Origin: Anaspis maculata
Taxonomy: Eukaryota > Arthropoda > Insecta > Coleoptera > Scraptiidae
Reading direction: 5' to 3'
DNA: 64,000 nt
Assembly: GCA_949128115.1 (NCBI GenBank)
Contig: OX421963.1
Coordinates: 78,735,635 to 78,799,634, forward strand
A model generated the notes under the pieces. The model was given only the letters and a program-made list of their open reading frames with translations. It did not search any database and had not been told where the DNA came from. This document shows positions 1 through 10,940 of this stretch, one piece after another (position 1 is the stretch's first letter; every line of letters starts with the position of its first letter). The position numbers were made by a program, and so were the translations under genes.

Positions 1-931
1 CTTGTTGAGTCTACTAACCTTTTCTTATTTGGGGAGAAATTATGTAAGACGACGAAAAGAGGGCCACAGGTTGGCTCGAGTCGATTTTCTTGTATGTGAT
101 TGCTGTTTACTAATCATTCTGCTGGTTTTTTGTATGTAAGTATGTATCTGTGGGGTTTGTGATGGGTAACTGCTGGGGAGTTTCGGGCGAATGCGTTATA
201 GATACTTCTTTCTTCCGATTGCTTACAAAGAGTATTAGTCTGGGGGCAGAGGGTCAAGAAAGGCTTGGCCGTGTGCAGCTTCGTGAAGATATATAGAGAT
301 ACGTCCTAATCGATTCCTGGGCGATCAAGGACCATGAAAAATCATGGTGGAATGTTGACATCTGCTGCAGGCAAATATGGTGGAGGCGCCAAAATGGGCT
401 ACATCTGGTAATAAGGAACTCACTGTAGCTCGTTTGTTTTTCAACGGACTTCAACATCTGGCACGTCATTTTGTAGACAAAAAATTTCTCTTCTTATTTC
501 ATACCTAAATTTTTTAACATCATTCCGGGAAACTGTCAAAATTGTCTTTATAAGATATGCTAAATTCCAGCTTTTTTGAAGGTTATCCGATATTTTTGAA
601 ACTTGGCAGTATTATAGATCTTGAGGTGTCCTTTTCGAATTTCTACTTTTCCACTTCGTGTATTTGCCGTTTTGGCCGCCACATTGAAAAGATGGCGCCC
701 AAAAAGCAGTTTTTTTTCCCAATATCTCCATTTCAGTGGATGTGAGGTGGAAGCGTTTGTATGTGAATGGAAGCTTATTCAATTATCTACAATTTGACAC
801 CTTACTCGTGTACGTGCTACTTCCGGATCTTGAGTTATGGCTTCTAGAACTCGCTGAAGCATTAACTTTTGTCATCCAATCAGAATATCAAGTTGATCTT
901 AGCTCCACGTGGCAGTCAAATTGACCATAAA
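1..931 (+). repeat. BEL/Pao-type LTR fragment, copy 1 (runs off the window edge)
   Basis: This block is nearly base-for-base identical to 7952-8882, with only scattered substitutions. The right-hand copy extends further both ways and ends beside a BEL-like primer binding site, so I read both as one LTR family. Here the match stops at the (ATT)n tail of the minus-strand LINE. The missing LTR 3' part is not seen beyond that LINE's 5' end, so this is not a simple LINE-into-LTR insertion. A third, inverted and more diverged copy lies at 54110-55362. Short ORFs inside are not gene-like. Confidence 0.7.
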
Positions 932-954
932 TATTATTATTATTATTATTATTA
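932..954 (-). repeat. (AAT)n tail of LINE A
   Basis: An uninterrupted ATT microsatellite on the plus strand sits exactly at the LINE 3' end, next to the LTR sequence. Short tandem tails of this kind are common at the 3' ends of CR1/Jockey-like LINEs and fix the orientation of the element as minus. Confidence 0.8.
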
Positions 955-1177
955 CTTTTATTGCCTCTTTATACAAAAATGTACAATGACAAGATAACAT
1001 GAACATAAACTCGATACGTGTCTACTACAAAAGAAAACAGCATAAAAAAAAGAACGAAAATCAAGAGTCAGTCAATCAAAATCAGAGTCAAAAATACAAC
1101 TTATACAACTTGAGAAAATACACAGGAGAAAAAACCAAAAATTCACTACTCATTTCTAAGAAAAGCGCGTAACTTAA

Positions 1178-1827
1178 GAGTCCTCTGTACGCTTAAAGCA
1201 GCTCCGACTAAAAGGCCTCTAAATCGAAGGCGGTGATTTTCTTTCAACTGGTATTTGGTGACTACACTTCATATCTCCATAAAAATATGTGAAAGGAAAA
1301 AAATCCGAGAAAAACCGATCACAGCCGAAGATAGTAAAATTTTACGGGCGCCATCCTAGGGCCTTTATTTGACTTGAAAAAAAAAATCCTTTTGTCAAGG
1401 AGGACTCTCTACAGTATTCTGCACCAACGTACCGGGTGATTTTTCAATAAAATATCTGAAGCCAAAGTTATTTGGCTGAGAAAATTGTTGAAAAAATGCT
1501 CAAAAGTTTGGGGCTTTATATCTTATATCTTATATCTTTATAGCAGAAAATTTTTTACTAAAAAACCACCCGGTACGATTGTGCAGAATACTGTTGAGAG
1601 TCGACCCTAAAAAAAAATATATTTTTTTTAAGTCAAATAAAGGCCCTAGGGCGGCGCGCGTAAGCTTTGACTATATTCGGCTGTGATCGGTTTTTCTCGG
1701 ATTTTTTTCCGTTAACAGGTTTATATAGAGATATGAAGTGAAATCTCCAAATGCCAGTTCGGAGAAAATCACCAGCTTCGATTTAGAGGCGTTTTAGTTG
1801 GAGCCACTCTGAGCGTACAGAGGACTC
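1178..1827. mobile_element. 650-bp foldback element with TTAA target duplication
   Basis: The two halves are inverted copies: GAGTCCTCTGTACGC at the left end pairs with GCGTACAGAGGACTC at the right, and pairing continues about 300 bp inward to an apex near 1500. TTAA stands on both sides (1174-1177 and 1828-1831), the duplication expected for piggyBac-type transposition. The insert lies in the last codons of LINE A ORF2. Removing it with one TTAA leaves a reading frame that runs straight to a stop at 1146-1148, with a C-terminal tail resembling that of LINE B (ending SRNEY). No transposase is encoded, so it is non-autonomous. Confidence 0.88.
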
Positions 1828-3510
1828 TTAAATATACCTTGAAAAACATAATGAAAGCTTCTGGCTGAATCATATGTTATGCTCCTGAGGTGAGTAAGGC
1901 CATCGATAACCTTTAAATTTTTCACAAACTCTCCGCGAACTGACTGGTACATAGAACAGGTGAACAACAAATGCGGAATAGTTTCGGGCTCTACCAAGTT
2001 ACAAACAGTGCAATTCTCATCCTGGTTGATAGAATAGGCAACAGACTTGAATCGAAGTCTCACGAAGGTTCTTGAGGAAAGGCGCAGCTGTGATATAAAC
2101 CGGACAATGTAAAATGGAATGTTTGACTGCAAGTATTCACAAGCAGTCTTTTCAACGCTAAAAGATCTATAAAACATTGCAAAGCTAGAGTTGGCCAGTG
2201 CGTCAAGATCTTTCTGAAATAAGGGATCGCGATATTTTTCCAGCAAGATGTTTTTGTAAAGCCCAACAGAGAGCAATCCCTCCGCGGTCCACAACTCAGG
2301 AAACTCCACTTCGATGAAAATTTCTTCAACTTGCGAAGCCCAGTTATATCTAGTGTCATTCTGTGGCCAAGAGCTCAATTTAAACAGTCTGTCGAAGCAT
2401 TTTCTCGGTAGCCGATATCCCGGCATAGCAATTACCTTGATTAAAAAAGTGAGACAAGATTTAAAGATAAACCACTTCAACTTGACGGTACCAGATTCAA
2501 GCCTCACCAAATAATCTGGAGTGTTACTGGGCAGCGACAGCAGTCTTTTAAAAAATGTAAGCTGGACCCTCTTTATAAGCTCCGCGTAGCGTAGCCCCCA
2601 TACAGCTATACAGCGCGTTACTGAACTAAGAATTAATGCCTAATAGAGTCTGATCCGTGTCAGTCATGAATTTACTCCAGCCCCTGCCAGAACTCCCAAA
2701 ACAGCAGCCACTGCAGATTTACCAGCCGTAACCGCCCCCTTAGCCGATTCAAGAAAAAGAGAAGAGGATGTGAACTTAACACCCAGATATGACGTGTACC
2801 CACCGACCATCTCCAGTGGATTGTTTCCGAACATAAATCTATCATCGCTTGAATGCACAAATCCACCCCTCCTGAAACACATAATTTTTGTTTTATCAAT
2901 ATTAACTTCCAAATTATTGCGATCTGCATATTGCTCCAGTATGCGAAGTTTGCGCCGCATATCGACAGGGGAGTCCGCCAGCAGAACCAAATCATCCGCG
3001 TATAATAAAACTGCTACATCATTAAACCCATCCAAACTTATCCCAGTGTTCCCCCGCTCATTAAAGAAACTGTTATTGTCGGAAACAAATAATGAGAAAA
3101 GTAGCGGACTTAGAGGTTCGCCCTGCAGAACACCCTGATTAATAGGAAAACGCTTGGTGTACCCTTCGGTAGTACGCACCTGCATAGTCGCGCCACTATA
3201 AATTGCTGAAAGCACACGTATAATTTTTGAACTGATACCTACGCTATACAATTTTAGCCAGAGAAGTCTGTGGTCAACTGTATCGAAAGCCCTTCTAAAA
3301 TCCACAAATGCTGCATAGATCTTTCGTTTTCTTAACCGCAAGTGAATCTGTATGGCCGCAGATAAAGTAAAAATATTGTCCAAGCAACCCCTAGATTTTC
3401 TGAATCCTGCCTGACACTCTGGAATGATAGAATTTTCTTCCGCCCACTGGGATAATCTCTTCAGAAGTATCTGGGAAAAAACCTTTTCAGTGCAGTTTGT
3501 CAGCGCTATG

Positions 3511-3767
3511 CTGCCGTGCTAACCCTAATGCGCGTATCTACATTTTGATAAATTTGATACACTGCAGTTTTATGCCAAGTTTTCATGCCGTTATGTTATA
3601 GTATAATATGAATAAAGCAGTTATTTGAGAACTCTTATTATTGCGCTATCCATGTATAATCATAACCATATGATCGCGAACATCATAGCCCCTAAAATAT
3701 GAGCATGAAAATGCAGTGTAACAAATTTATCAAAGTGTAGATACGCGCTTTAGGCTTAGCACGGCAG
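3511..3767. mobile_element. 257-bp MITE with TIR CTGCCGTGCTAA
   Basis: The ends are inverted copies starting CTGCCGTGCTAA, and pairing continues about 70 bp with CGCGTATCTACA on each arm. TATG flanks the element on both sides (3507-3510 and 3768-3771). It splits the RT domain of LINE A after the SNYRG motif. Taking it out with one TATG restores an open frame matching the same region of LINE B, so the boundaries are exact and the MITE is younger than the LINE. No coding capacity. Superfamily not assigned. Confidence 0.88.
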
Positions 3768-5399
3768 TATGCCCCTGTAATTGGAGGGATCAACAGCAGG
3801 GCCCTTTTTGTGTAACATGCAAAGTATAACATCTGACCAACTACTCGGGACCTCGGCTGAGTCAAAAATACGATTAAAAAGAACAGTGAGATACAGTAAC
3901 CAGTTTTCGGGCAAGGACTTTAAAAACTCATAACCTATTCCATCTTTTCCTGCAGCTTTACCTGTTTTACATTTATTAAGTGAACAAATAACCTCGTCAA
4001 AAGTAATTGGGTAGTCCAAAACTGGATGTTCCGCGTCAAAAAAAAGGAGCTTATCTGCCACATGGCTCTGTAGGATAGAATCATAAAAGGTTTCCCATGC
4101 CACCTTACCCAGAACGGCATCACGTCGAGCGCCACCACATCTAAACAATCTTACAGTTTTCCAAAAAACCATAGAGGTATTTGCATCACCGAGTTGACTG
4201 ATGAGTTTCGCCTGGTATGTTCCCTTCTTTGACCTAACAGTTCTCTTATATATTCTTTTAGACTCCAAATACTTGGTTTTCGATTCCTGTGAAAAGTTAT
4301 TAGCGCGACATATTCTTAGAAATTCGGCACAAGCTCTTTTAGCTTCGCGACACCCCAAGTCAAACCAGGGCTTCCTGCGATGCCCTGCGGGATCCGAGTC
4401 ACCGCCGCTAGACCTTACCTTCACCAAACCAAGTGCATTTGCGGTCTCCTGCATCGCGATTATGAAATTATCGTGAAGTGACGCACTGGCCAAACTCACC
4501 CTTGAGGAATTCTCCATCAATGCAACGTATTCAGCATGCAGCCGCGAATCCCAGACAAGAACCTTCCTCGTGAACTTACGCTCAATCCCAGCCGAAGAGC
4601 CAGGCAAAAACTCGCGGCAGCCAGGTGGAGAAAAAGACAACTGTACCGGGAAGTGATCTGACTGATAAGGGACCTGTAACACCTTCAAATCATCAACAAT
4701 TGATGAATAAGAAATAATACACCAAACCAAATCGATAACGCTACCCCCCTCTCACTTAAAAAAGTCAATTGAGCTGGAAAATCGGAGGCCGTCCTGCCAT
4801 TGAGCAAAGTAAAACAATTCATACGCATAAATTCATTAAGTGTACGACCCCGAGCATCACACACTTTATCATGGCTCAATCTGAACTCATACAAATTTGT
4901 CTCCACCAAAAGATCCAGCGTCAGATCTCCCGTAATTCCAAACCTGGAATTGAAATCACCCCCAATAAACACAGGCTCATCCTCGTACGTTTCAAAAATA
5001 TGATCTAGTGACAACTGAAACAAATTCAGAATGTAGTTAATTTCCAAGGATGGCCTGAAATACACAATACACACTATAAATGAAAAATTATCTCATCCCA
5101 GTCTCACAAAAATCCACCAAGGCGACCTGTCCACTATAAATGCAGCGTAACGTTTTTTATAAAATATACACAAGCCGCCACTGGCTCTGCCCAGGCTTTT
5201 TTCGCGCAAGGCCGGCGAACAGATAACACTAAAATCTTGTAGGTACGCTGGCACTGTGTTCAGTTCGGTAGACAGCCAGGTTTCGCATATAGCCAAACAG
5301 TCAAAATTAACAGGACACACCGTGGCTAGGTCTTCCAGATTGCCGAGGCCATGGATGTTGGCAAATACTATATTTAGTGGCTTTGGTGAGGCAAGATGT

Positions 5400-6362
5400 C
5401 TATTTCCGGTTCTTGTATGGACAAAATGGAGAACTCTCCTCTTCTCGCTCGCGCTTATTTGACCCATCATCATGAGAACCATCCTGAACAATCACAGGCT
5501 CCCCCATAACGTATTTTATCGTCAGTCCGGACTCTCCTGACTCTGCTCGATGCTTTAGCTCCTCACGAAGACGTTTCAGTTTTTTATTTTGCATCGGAGT
5601 TTGATCAGCAGCAATGCCGACAGAGGCAAATTCCCCGTCCCTGAGCTTGGATTTGTGTTCCAAAATTAGGTACTTTTCCTCAGCCGACGACATCTTCAAC
5701 CTCAGCAGCCTGGGCCTCCCATTCGAAGTCCTCCCAATTCTCTCTGCGGCCAAGATTGTAAATTTGCAGTCCCGGGGTAGAATAGAACTGACAATTTTTG
5801 AGACTAAGCTTATGTCGTCCGTATTTTGTTGATCTTTCAAACCCATAATTATGAGGTTAGCCTCCCTTTCCACTCGATTGCGAAATTCAACGTAAGAGAT
5901 ACCCTCTACCGTTTCCTCGAGCTTTGAAAACCTTCCATCAAGTTCCGCCTTAGCTTCCCGCAGCGACTGAATTTCTCGGCGACAAGCAGCAATCTCCTCA
6001 GTGTGAGTAGCGAGCAATGCGTTGGTCTGAGCAATGTTAGCATTACATTGTGCCATTCCAACGCCCAGGGCTGCAAGTTCTCTCATGATGGCTCCAAACT
6101 GCGAAGATTCAACATCATCAGGCGTTTCTTTCCTGGCGATCTTTTTACAAATTTCGCACAGCCAGGATGCGTCAGGAGCAGCGTCTTCCAATTCTTTAAC
6201 ACATTCCAAATGATGTGGTCTGGCACATGATGAACACCGTATATCTTCATCATATTTGATAAACTTTTTACACACCGGGCAAGTTGGCGGGGCCATTGTA
6301 AACAATGATAAAAAGTCACCTGATCGCTCCTTCACTATTGAAATTTTCAAGTAATTTGCCAA
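5400..6362 (-). CDS. LINE A ORF1: PHD-type zinc finger, coiled-coil nucleic-acid-binding protein
   Basis: The open frame is 320 codons. The likely start is the second Met (6294-6296), giving about 298 aa beginning MAPPTCPVCKKF. From that start, residues 5-55 form a C4HC3 PHD-like finger (CPVC, CSSC, HHLEC, CEIC). A heptad-rich coiled coil follows at about 75-130 (IAACRREIQSLREAKAEL). An RRM-like part includes NLIIMGLKD and AERIGR and a basic C-terminal segment. LINE ORF1 proteins of this layout bind element RNA and act as chaperones. This is the only intact ORF of the element; with ORF2 broken it has no selfish use. The end of the frame overlaps the upstream edge of the ORF2 frame by about 90 bp. 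Confidence 0.82.
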   Translation of the reverse strand: MANYLKISIVKERSGDFLSLFTMAPPTCPVCKKFIKYDEDIRCSSCARPHHLECVKELEDAAPDASWLCEICKKIARKETPDDVESSQFGAIMRELAALGVGMAQCNANIAQTNALLATHTEEIAACRREIQSLREAKAELDGRFSKLEETVEGISYVEFRNRVEREANLIIMGLKDQQNTDDISLVSKIVSSILPRDCKFTILAAERIGRTSNGRPRLLRLKMSSAEEKYLILEHKSKLRDGEFASVGIAADQTPMQNKKLKRLREELKHRAESGESGLTIKYVMGEPVIVQDGSHDDGSNKREREEESSPFCPYKNRK

Positions 6363-6600
6363 TTACTCGACAATTACTGTTTCTGGCACTTCACAACAAC
6401 GGTAAATCGTCCCGCCGACATCAAACACAATATTTCCAACTTTCTTGAACTCTGATCGGACGAAAATTGAGCCAAAAAAACGACGACTTTCTAAGAGCTC
6501 GACACGTATCGCACACGTTCTACCAATGTAAATTACGATTCGCATTTTTTGCATAGAAACCTGGGACGTTCTGGTTTACCAATAAAACTGATTAGGTATT

Positions 6601-7860
6601 ATCATACCTTCCTCTCCATACAATTGGCGGAAGAGGTCTCTATCGAGAGATAGTAAAAATGAAAAAGGAAGACAAAAGCTATTGGATAGCGTTATAAAAT
6701 TGGGGGCATGCTATTTGAAAAAAAATGAGTACGATACTTTGAGAATTATGTTGTTGTTTTTGTATCCTTAAATTACAAATTTTTGACATTAGAATAGTGG
6801 TCTTTCATTCCACTACCACCATGTCAAGTTTTAGTTTTGGAAAGCAAGGCAGCTACAATTTTTTCACCGCTCGTCGTAGATCTGAAGAACAGATTTTTTG
6901 TTTTAAAACCTTTTCCCGAGTGTTTGCTAATTATGATCTCGCAGATGTGTACACTAATTTTCATTGTTTCTAGTACCTCGTCGCGGCCTGAAATTTCCAT
7001 GTCATGTCATAGATTTAAATATTTTCCACAATTTTTTCTCCACTTCTAAAGGCTGCTATTGGAAGAGAATTTCAATCAACTGGCCTAAACTTCAACCCAA
7101 CAAAATGCAAACTTCTTTGCCTGTAGTGTTTTGTCGTGAATTGACTGCTCAAAATGACGGAACAGAACCACAGCAGCTACGGATACGCCAACGATGTAGC
7201 AGTACGACTTCGACCCTGTGGTATTCCCCCTTTGTTTTGTTTGTACGTTGGTACCTGAAGTAGGTACCGGGACGTTCGTAGCGTTTGCCGAAAGGAGAAG
7301 AAGATGGCGCTGCACTGGGCGAGCGGCAGCCGCAGGTAGAGAAAAGAGAATCAGCTTGGTGAAGAACACGTGATTTCAAGTGCAACGGGTCGTTTTCATG
7401 AAATTAAGGTTAGTTTTTCATTGCATATTGTTTCGTAATTTCGGCTTCCACCCACTCACCAGATCATGCATTTCGATACCTATTTTGTCCGCAAAATTGT
7501 TGTACCTAACACGAAATTCTTTGTTCTTTTTGTTCTCCACGGGCTTGCATAACCCGCAGTTTTTTCCTTTTTTTAAATCAAGGTGCTTTGCACTGCTTTG
7601 AATTTTGTGTAATTCAACTACTCTCAAATGATCTCAATATTGATGACAAAGGCCGTAATCTAGTGGATGTGCACTTTGCGCAATCATGACGTGGCCTCGG
7701 AATTGCGCTGTCGCACGTATTTCGAGGTTTCATTAATTGTTTCTTTCCCACAAGTTACGTCACAAACAGTAAGACAACAAAAAGAATCCCTGCTACGCCA
7801 AAATCAGCCGCTAAGTAGAGAACAGTACTTTTTAGGATTCATTCACATTTCATTGTTCAT
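6601..7860. other. Intervening DNA, no gene recognised
   Basis: Nothing coding is recognised. Short ORFs (for example on both strands at 7085-7385) lack family features and overlap one another. The stretch lies between the approximate 5' end of LINE A and the start of the second BEL LTR. It does not contain the 3' half of the first LTR copy, which a simple insertion model would require. Confidence 0.5.
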
Positions 7861-9403
7861 TGTCGGGTTATACATAAAACTAAACGAAGGAGAGAAGACT
7901 TTCACGCTTCACCGTGTCCTGGGGGAGTCCACCTGCTCGTATGAATCTGCCTTGTTGAGTCTACTAACCTTTTCTTATTTGGGGAGAAATTATGTAAGAC
8001 GACGAAAAGAGGGCCACAGGTTGGCTCGAGTCTATTTTCTTGTATGTGATTGCTGTTTACTGATCATTCTGCTGGTTTTTTGTATGTAAGTATGTATCTG
8101 TGGGGTTTGTGATGGGTAACTGCTGGGGAGTTTCGGGCGAATGCGTTATAGATACTTCTTTCTTCCGATTGCTTACAAAGAGTATTAGTCTGGGGGCAGA
8201 GGGTCAAGAAAGGCTTGGCCGTGTGCAGCTTCGTGAAGATATATAGAGATACGTCCTAATCGATTCCTGGGCGATCAAGGACCATGAAAAATCATGGTGG
8301 AATGTTGACATCTGCCGCAGGCAAATATGGTGGAGGCGCCAAAATGGGCTACATCTGGTAATAAGGAACTGACTGTAGCTCGTTTGTTTTTCAACGGACT
8401 TCAACATCTGGCACGTCATTTTGTAGACAAAAAATTTCTCTTCTTATTTCATACCTAAATTTTTTAACATCATTCCGGGAAACTGTCGAAATTGTCTTTA
8501 TAAGATATGCTAAATTCCAGCTTTTTTTGAAGGTTATCCGATATTTTTGAAACTTGGCAGTATTATAGATCTTGAGGTGTCCTTTCCGAATTTCTACTTT
8601 TCCACTTCGTGTATTTGCCGTTTTGGCCGCCACATTGAAAAGATGGCGCCCAAGAAACAGTTTTTTTTCCAATATCTCCATTTCAGTGGATGTGAGGTGG
8701 AAGCGTTTGTATGTGAATGGAAGCTTATTCAATTATCTACAATTTGACACCTTACTCGTGTACGTGCTACTTCCGGTTCTTGAGTTATGGCTTCTAGAAC
8801 TCGCTGAAGCATTAACTTTTGTCATCCAATCAGAATATCAAGTTGATCTTAGCTCCACGTGGCAGTCAAATTGACCATAAATAATGATAAGTTGTCAGCC
8901 ACAGACCATTAATATCCGGGAAATCAATCATGGTAACGGTTGTTATGCAACTACAGGGTGAACTCCAAGGGAAAATTGACTTTGAAAAGGTATATTGACA
9001 GTTGAACATGTTTCACGATTTCTTGTTATGTTTTGCTAATCTAATTTGGTGTTCATTTCATTGTTGTAAATTCCTGGATTAACTAAATATTTGTAATGAT
9101 TTTTCTTGTTGTGTATTTTGTTGTTCTTTATCCATGTGGTGTTATTTTATCACTGGCAATTTCTTGTTGTGAGGTGTTTTGAGAAAAGAAACGAATTCAA
9201 TTAAAACTTTGCAATTGATTTTCAATGAAAGTTCATTTTGCTTGTGAATCATCTGCATTTCATTCAATAACTCAACACCATCTCCAAGGTAACATTCTCA
9301 TCCAGAGTAAGAATTCACACAACGTAGGTGAAAGGTAAAATACGTGGGGAAGGGAAGGAACAACGACGATCATTGCCAACATCGGAAAAGGGGTTACACT
9401 ACA
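7861..9403 (+). repeat. BEL/Pao-type LTR, copy 2 (most complete)
   Basis: It starts TGTCGGGTTA and ends GGTTACACTACA, directly followed by a primer-binding-like site. Two internal parts match other copies: 7952-8882 equals 1-931, and both 7880-8330 and 8950-9403 match the inverted copy at 54110-55362. About 430-490 bp (roughly 8390-8880) is present in copies 1 and 2 but absent from copy 3, either an insertion here or a loss there. The exact 5' boundary is inferred from TG and the start of homology. No matching 3' LTR is seen to the right. Confidence 0.62.
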
Positions 9404-9407
9404 GAAA

Positions 9408-9425
9408 TGGTGCCGTGACCAGGAT
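9408..9425 (+). other. Putative tRNA primer binding site of the BEL/Pao element
   Basis: TGGTGCCGTGACCAGGAT follows the LTR end by four bases. Sites of the form TGG-GCC-GTGAC-GGA are what I expect immediately after the 5' LTR of BEL/Pao elements. The internal region beyond it is gone: within 50 bp the sequence becomes LINE-derived. Confidence 0.55.
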
Positions 9426-9469
9426 ACACTACAACCCTTACACAAAATGTCATAAGAACTATCAGTCAA

Positions 9470-10842
9470 TAATGGTGCTTGGGAGAGGGCTTTAGCATCA
9501 ACCCGGCCAAAACTGTGATAGTTCCGTTTACACGCCGCAGAAAAGTTGAACTGACTGCTCCAGTACTGAAAATAACTAAAATTGGGTTTCCCGAAGAGGT
9601 CAAATATTTGGAAATCGTTCTGGATAAAAAACTCACTTGGAACTCTCACCTCAACAAGACAATTCCGGAGTCCACAGCGGCGTTCTGGATATAGCGCAAA
9701 CTCTTCGGAAGGACTTGGGAGCTGAAACCAGGTATGATCCATTGGTCGTACATAACGGTTGTCACACCCGTCATTGAGTACGCCTTACTCGTGTGGTAGG
9801 ATAAAACCAGACAAAAGACAAGCCAACAGAAGCTGCAGAAGCTTCAGAGACTTGCCTGTCTAGGTATCACGGGAGCTATGTTCACCACTCCTACGGCAGC
9901 AGTGGGAGGTCTTACTGGACCTACTTCCACTGCATGCACAAACAAGTAGAACAGGAAGGACTAGTGAGTGCTCTCAGAATAGGACCCAAAAGCCTGAGAA
10001 GAGGGCACTTGAAAAGTACTCAACTCAATAAGGGAACAGTCCCTGGCGAGCCCAAGGGATTTCATGCCAGTCTAGTATGACTTCGGGGATACCTTGAAAG
10101 TGGTCATGAATGACCGCCGGGAATGCGCTCGGAGGTAGGCCCAGCTGCAGAAAAACAACATGATCTGGTACGCAAACGGATCCGCAAGAGAGGAAGGAGC
10201 CGGGAGAGACATATATGACCCGAAGTATGGTGAATCACTGCCTGTAGAAAAGTTCTTTTCCACTCTACAAACCGAAATACTGGCAGTGGAAAGGTGTGCC
10301 TAGGTGTATCTATTTAGACAGTACAAAGGAGCAAGAATTGGCATTGCCATAGACAGCCGGGCGGCTTCAAGGCATTTGGAAGCCCACGACTGTAAAACCA
10401 CCTGGTATTGCAAAAAATCACTCACACAGCTGACTGAGAGCAATAGACTCACTTTATTGTGGATACCTGCTCACCAGGGTATCGAGGGAAACGGAAAAGT
10501 GGATGCCCTTGCAAAAAAAGGAGCTCGAATAACACTTATTGGACCGGGGCTCCCATGCGGGATGTTGCCATTCCTAATGAGGGAAGAAGTCAATAAATGG
10601 AAAATCAGGCAAAAAAAAATGCCTACAGAAATAGCATTCCAGATCAACGACAAGCCAAACTAGCTCAGTGCGTTCTCTCAAACAAAGACGCAGCTCATCC
10701 TATCGCTATCCAAGAACGGCACAAGACTAATCACAGGCTATTCACTGATCACTGCGAAGTGGAATATAACCTGCGAAAATGGGTGAGAAAAACTCACCTA
10801 CGGAACAATGTCACATCGAAAATTGCTCATGGAGACAGCTAG
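9470..10842 (+). pseudogene. LINE fragment: RT tail plus RNase H, broken
   Basis: The left part (9479-9694) reads as the end of a reverse transcriptase thumb, with NPAKTVIVPFTRR and EVKYLEIVLDKKLTW. From about 10160 an RNase H domain follows: WYANGSA (normally DGS, so the first acidic residue is lost), LQTEILAVERC, IAIDSRAA and LWIPAHQGIEGNGKVDALAKKGA. Stops and frameshifts separate the pieces. LINEs with an RNase H after the RT belong to the I/R1/LOA-like groups, so this is a different family from LINE A, which lacks RNase H. The 5' end is truncated against the BEL remnant. Strand and identity are firm; the exact ends are not. Confidence 0.82.
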
Positions 10843-10940
10843 CTGCCAACAAGTCGTCAACGTGTCATCGTACCAACGCAACCCATTTTTTCCCCTAGCT
10901 TGCTCTAATGCAGAAAGCCGTGAAATTGATCATACGTAAC
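10800..10940. repeat. Inverted repeat, left copy (partner 13560-13705)
   Basis: The reverse complement matches 13560-13705 closely (shared TTTCACGGCTTTCTGCATTA and GGCAGCTAGCTGTC) over about 130 bp. The pair brackets a 2.6-kb block of mostly unique DNA. It could be terminal repeats of one large element or two independent copies of a dispersed repeat. The left copy overlaps the last part of the RNase H LINE fragment, which favours a LINE 3'-end repeat. Confidence 0.6.

Larger units (their letters stand above)
1146..5491 (-). pseudogene. LINE A ORF2: endonuclease-reverse transcriptase, broken
   Basis: Read leftwards: endonuclease start with an N-ANIHG-like strand and an ICETWL motif (5093-5491); after a frameshift, GGDFNSRFG (4685-5074); after another, SDHFPV and the RT fingers (3756-4730); then, beyond a MITE, RT palm with AFVDFRRAFD and catalytic YADD, and GVLQGEPLSP upstream (2664-3383). 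A stop precedes the C-terminal domain (1794-2510) with a CxxC...H...C knuckle. The true last codons lie at about 1146-1175, beyond a foldback insertion. In an active element this protein nicks target DNA and primes cDNA synthesis there; this copy cannot make it. Homology starts near 5.4 kb, so ORF2 abuts or slightly overlaps the end of ORF1. Confidence 0.9.
932..6600 (-). mobile_element. Non-LTR retrotransposon (LINE A), nearly full length, inactive
   Basis: On the minus strand the order is 5' UTR, ORF1 with a PHD-type zinc finger and coiled coil, ORF2 with an apurinic-type endonuclease, reverse transcriptase and terminal CCHC knuckle, a short 3' UTR, and an (AAT)n tail that appears as (ATT)n at 932-954 on the plus strand. 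PHD-finger ORF1 plus endonuclease plus RT suggests a CR1/Jockey-superfamily LINE; the clade is inferred. The 5' boundary near 6.6 kb is approximate. Two elements later inserted into it (1178-1827 and 3511-3767), and ORF2 has further frameshifts and stops. A related 5'-truncated copy lies at 55925-57981 in the opposite orientation. Confidence 0.88.

Noticed and set aside
1430..1575. A separate TACCGGGTG MITE in the centre of the 1178-1827 palindrome
   Set aside because: The ends look right, but pairing goes on symmetrically through the putative borders (GTATTCTGCAC on both sides), so it cannot be told apart from the arms of the larger foldback.
932..7860. A BEL provirus with LTRs at 1-931 and 7861-9403
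   Set aside because: The interior is a minus-strand LINE and unassigned DNA with no BEL gag, protease, RT or integrase, and the primer site follows the right-hand LTR, not the left.
9272..9742. 156-codon minus ORF overlapping the LTR end
   Set aside because: It crosses the LTR, the primer site and the LINE RT fragment on the opposite strand, so it is a shadow.
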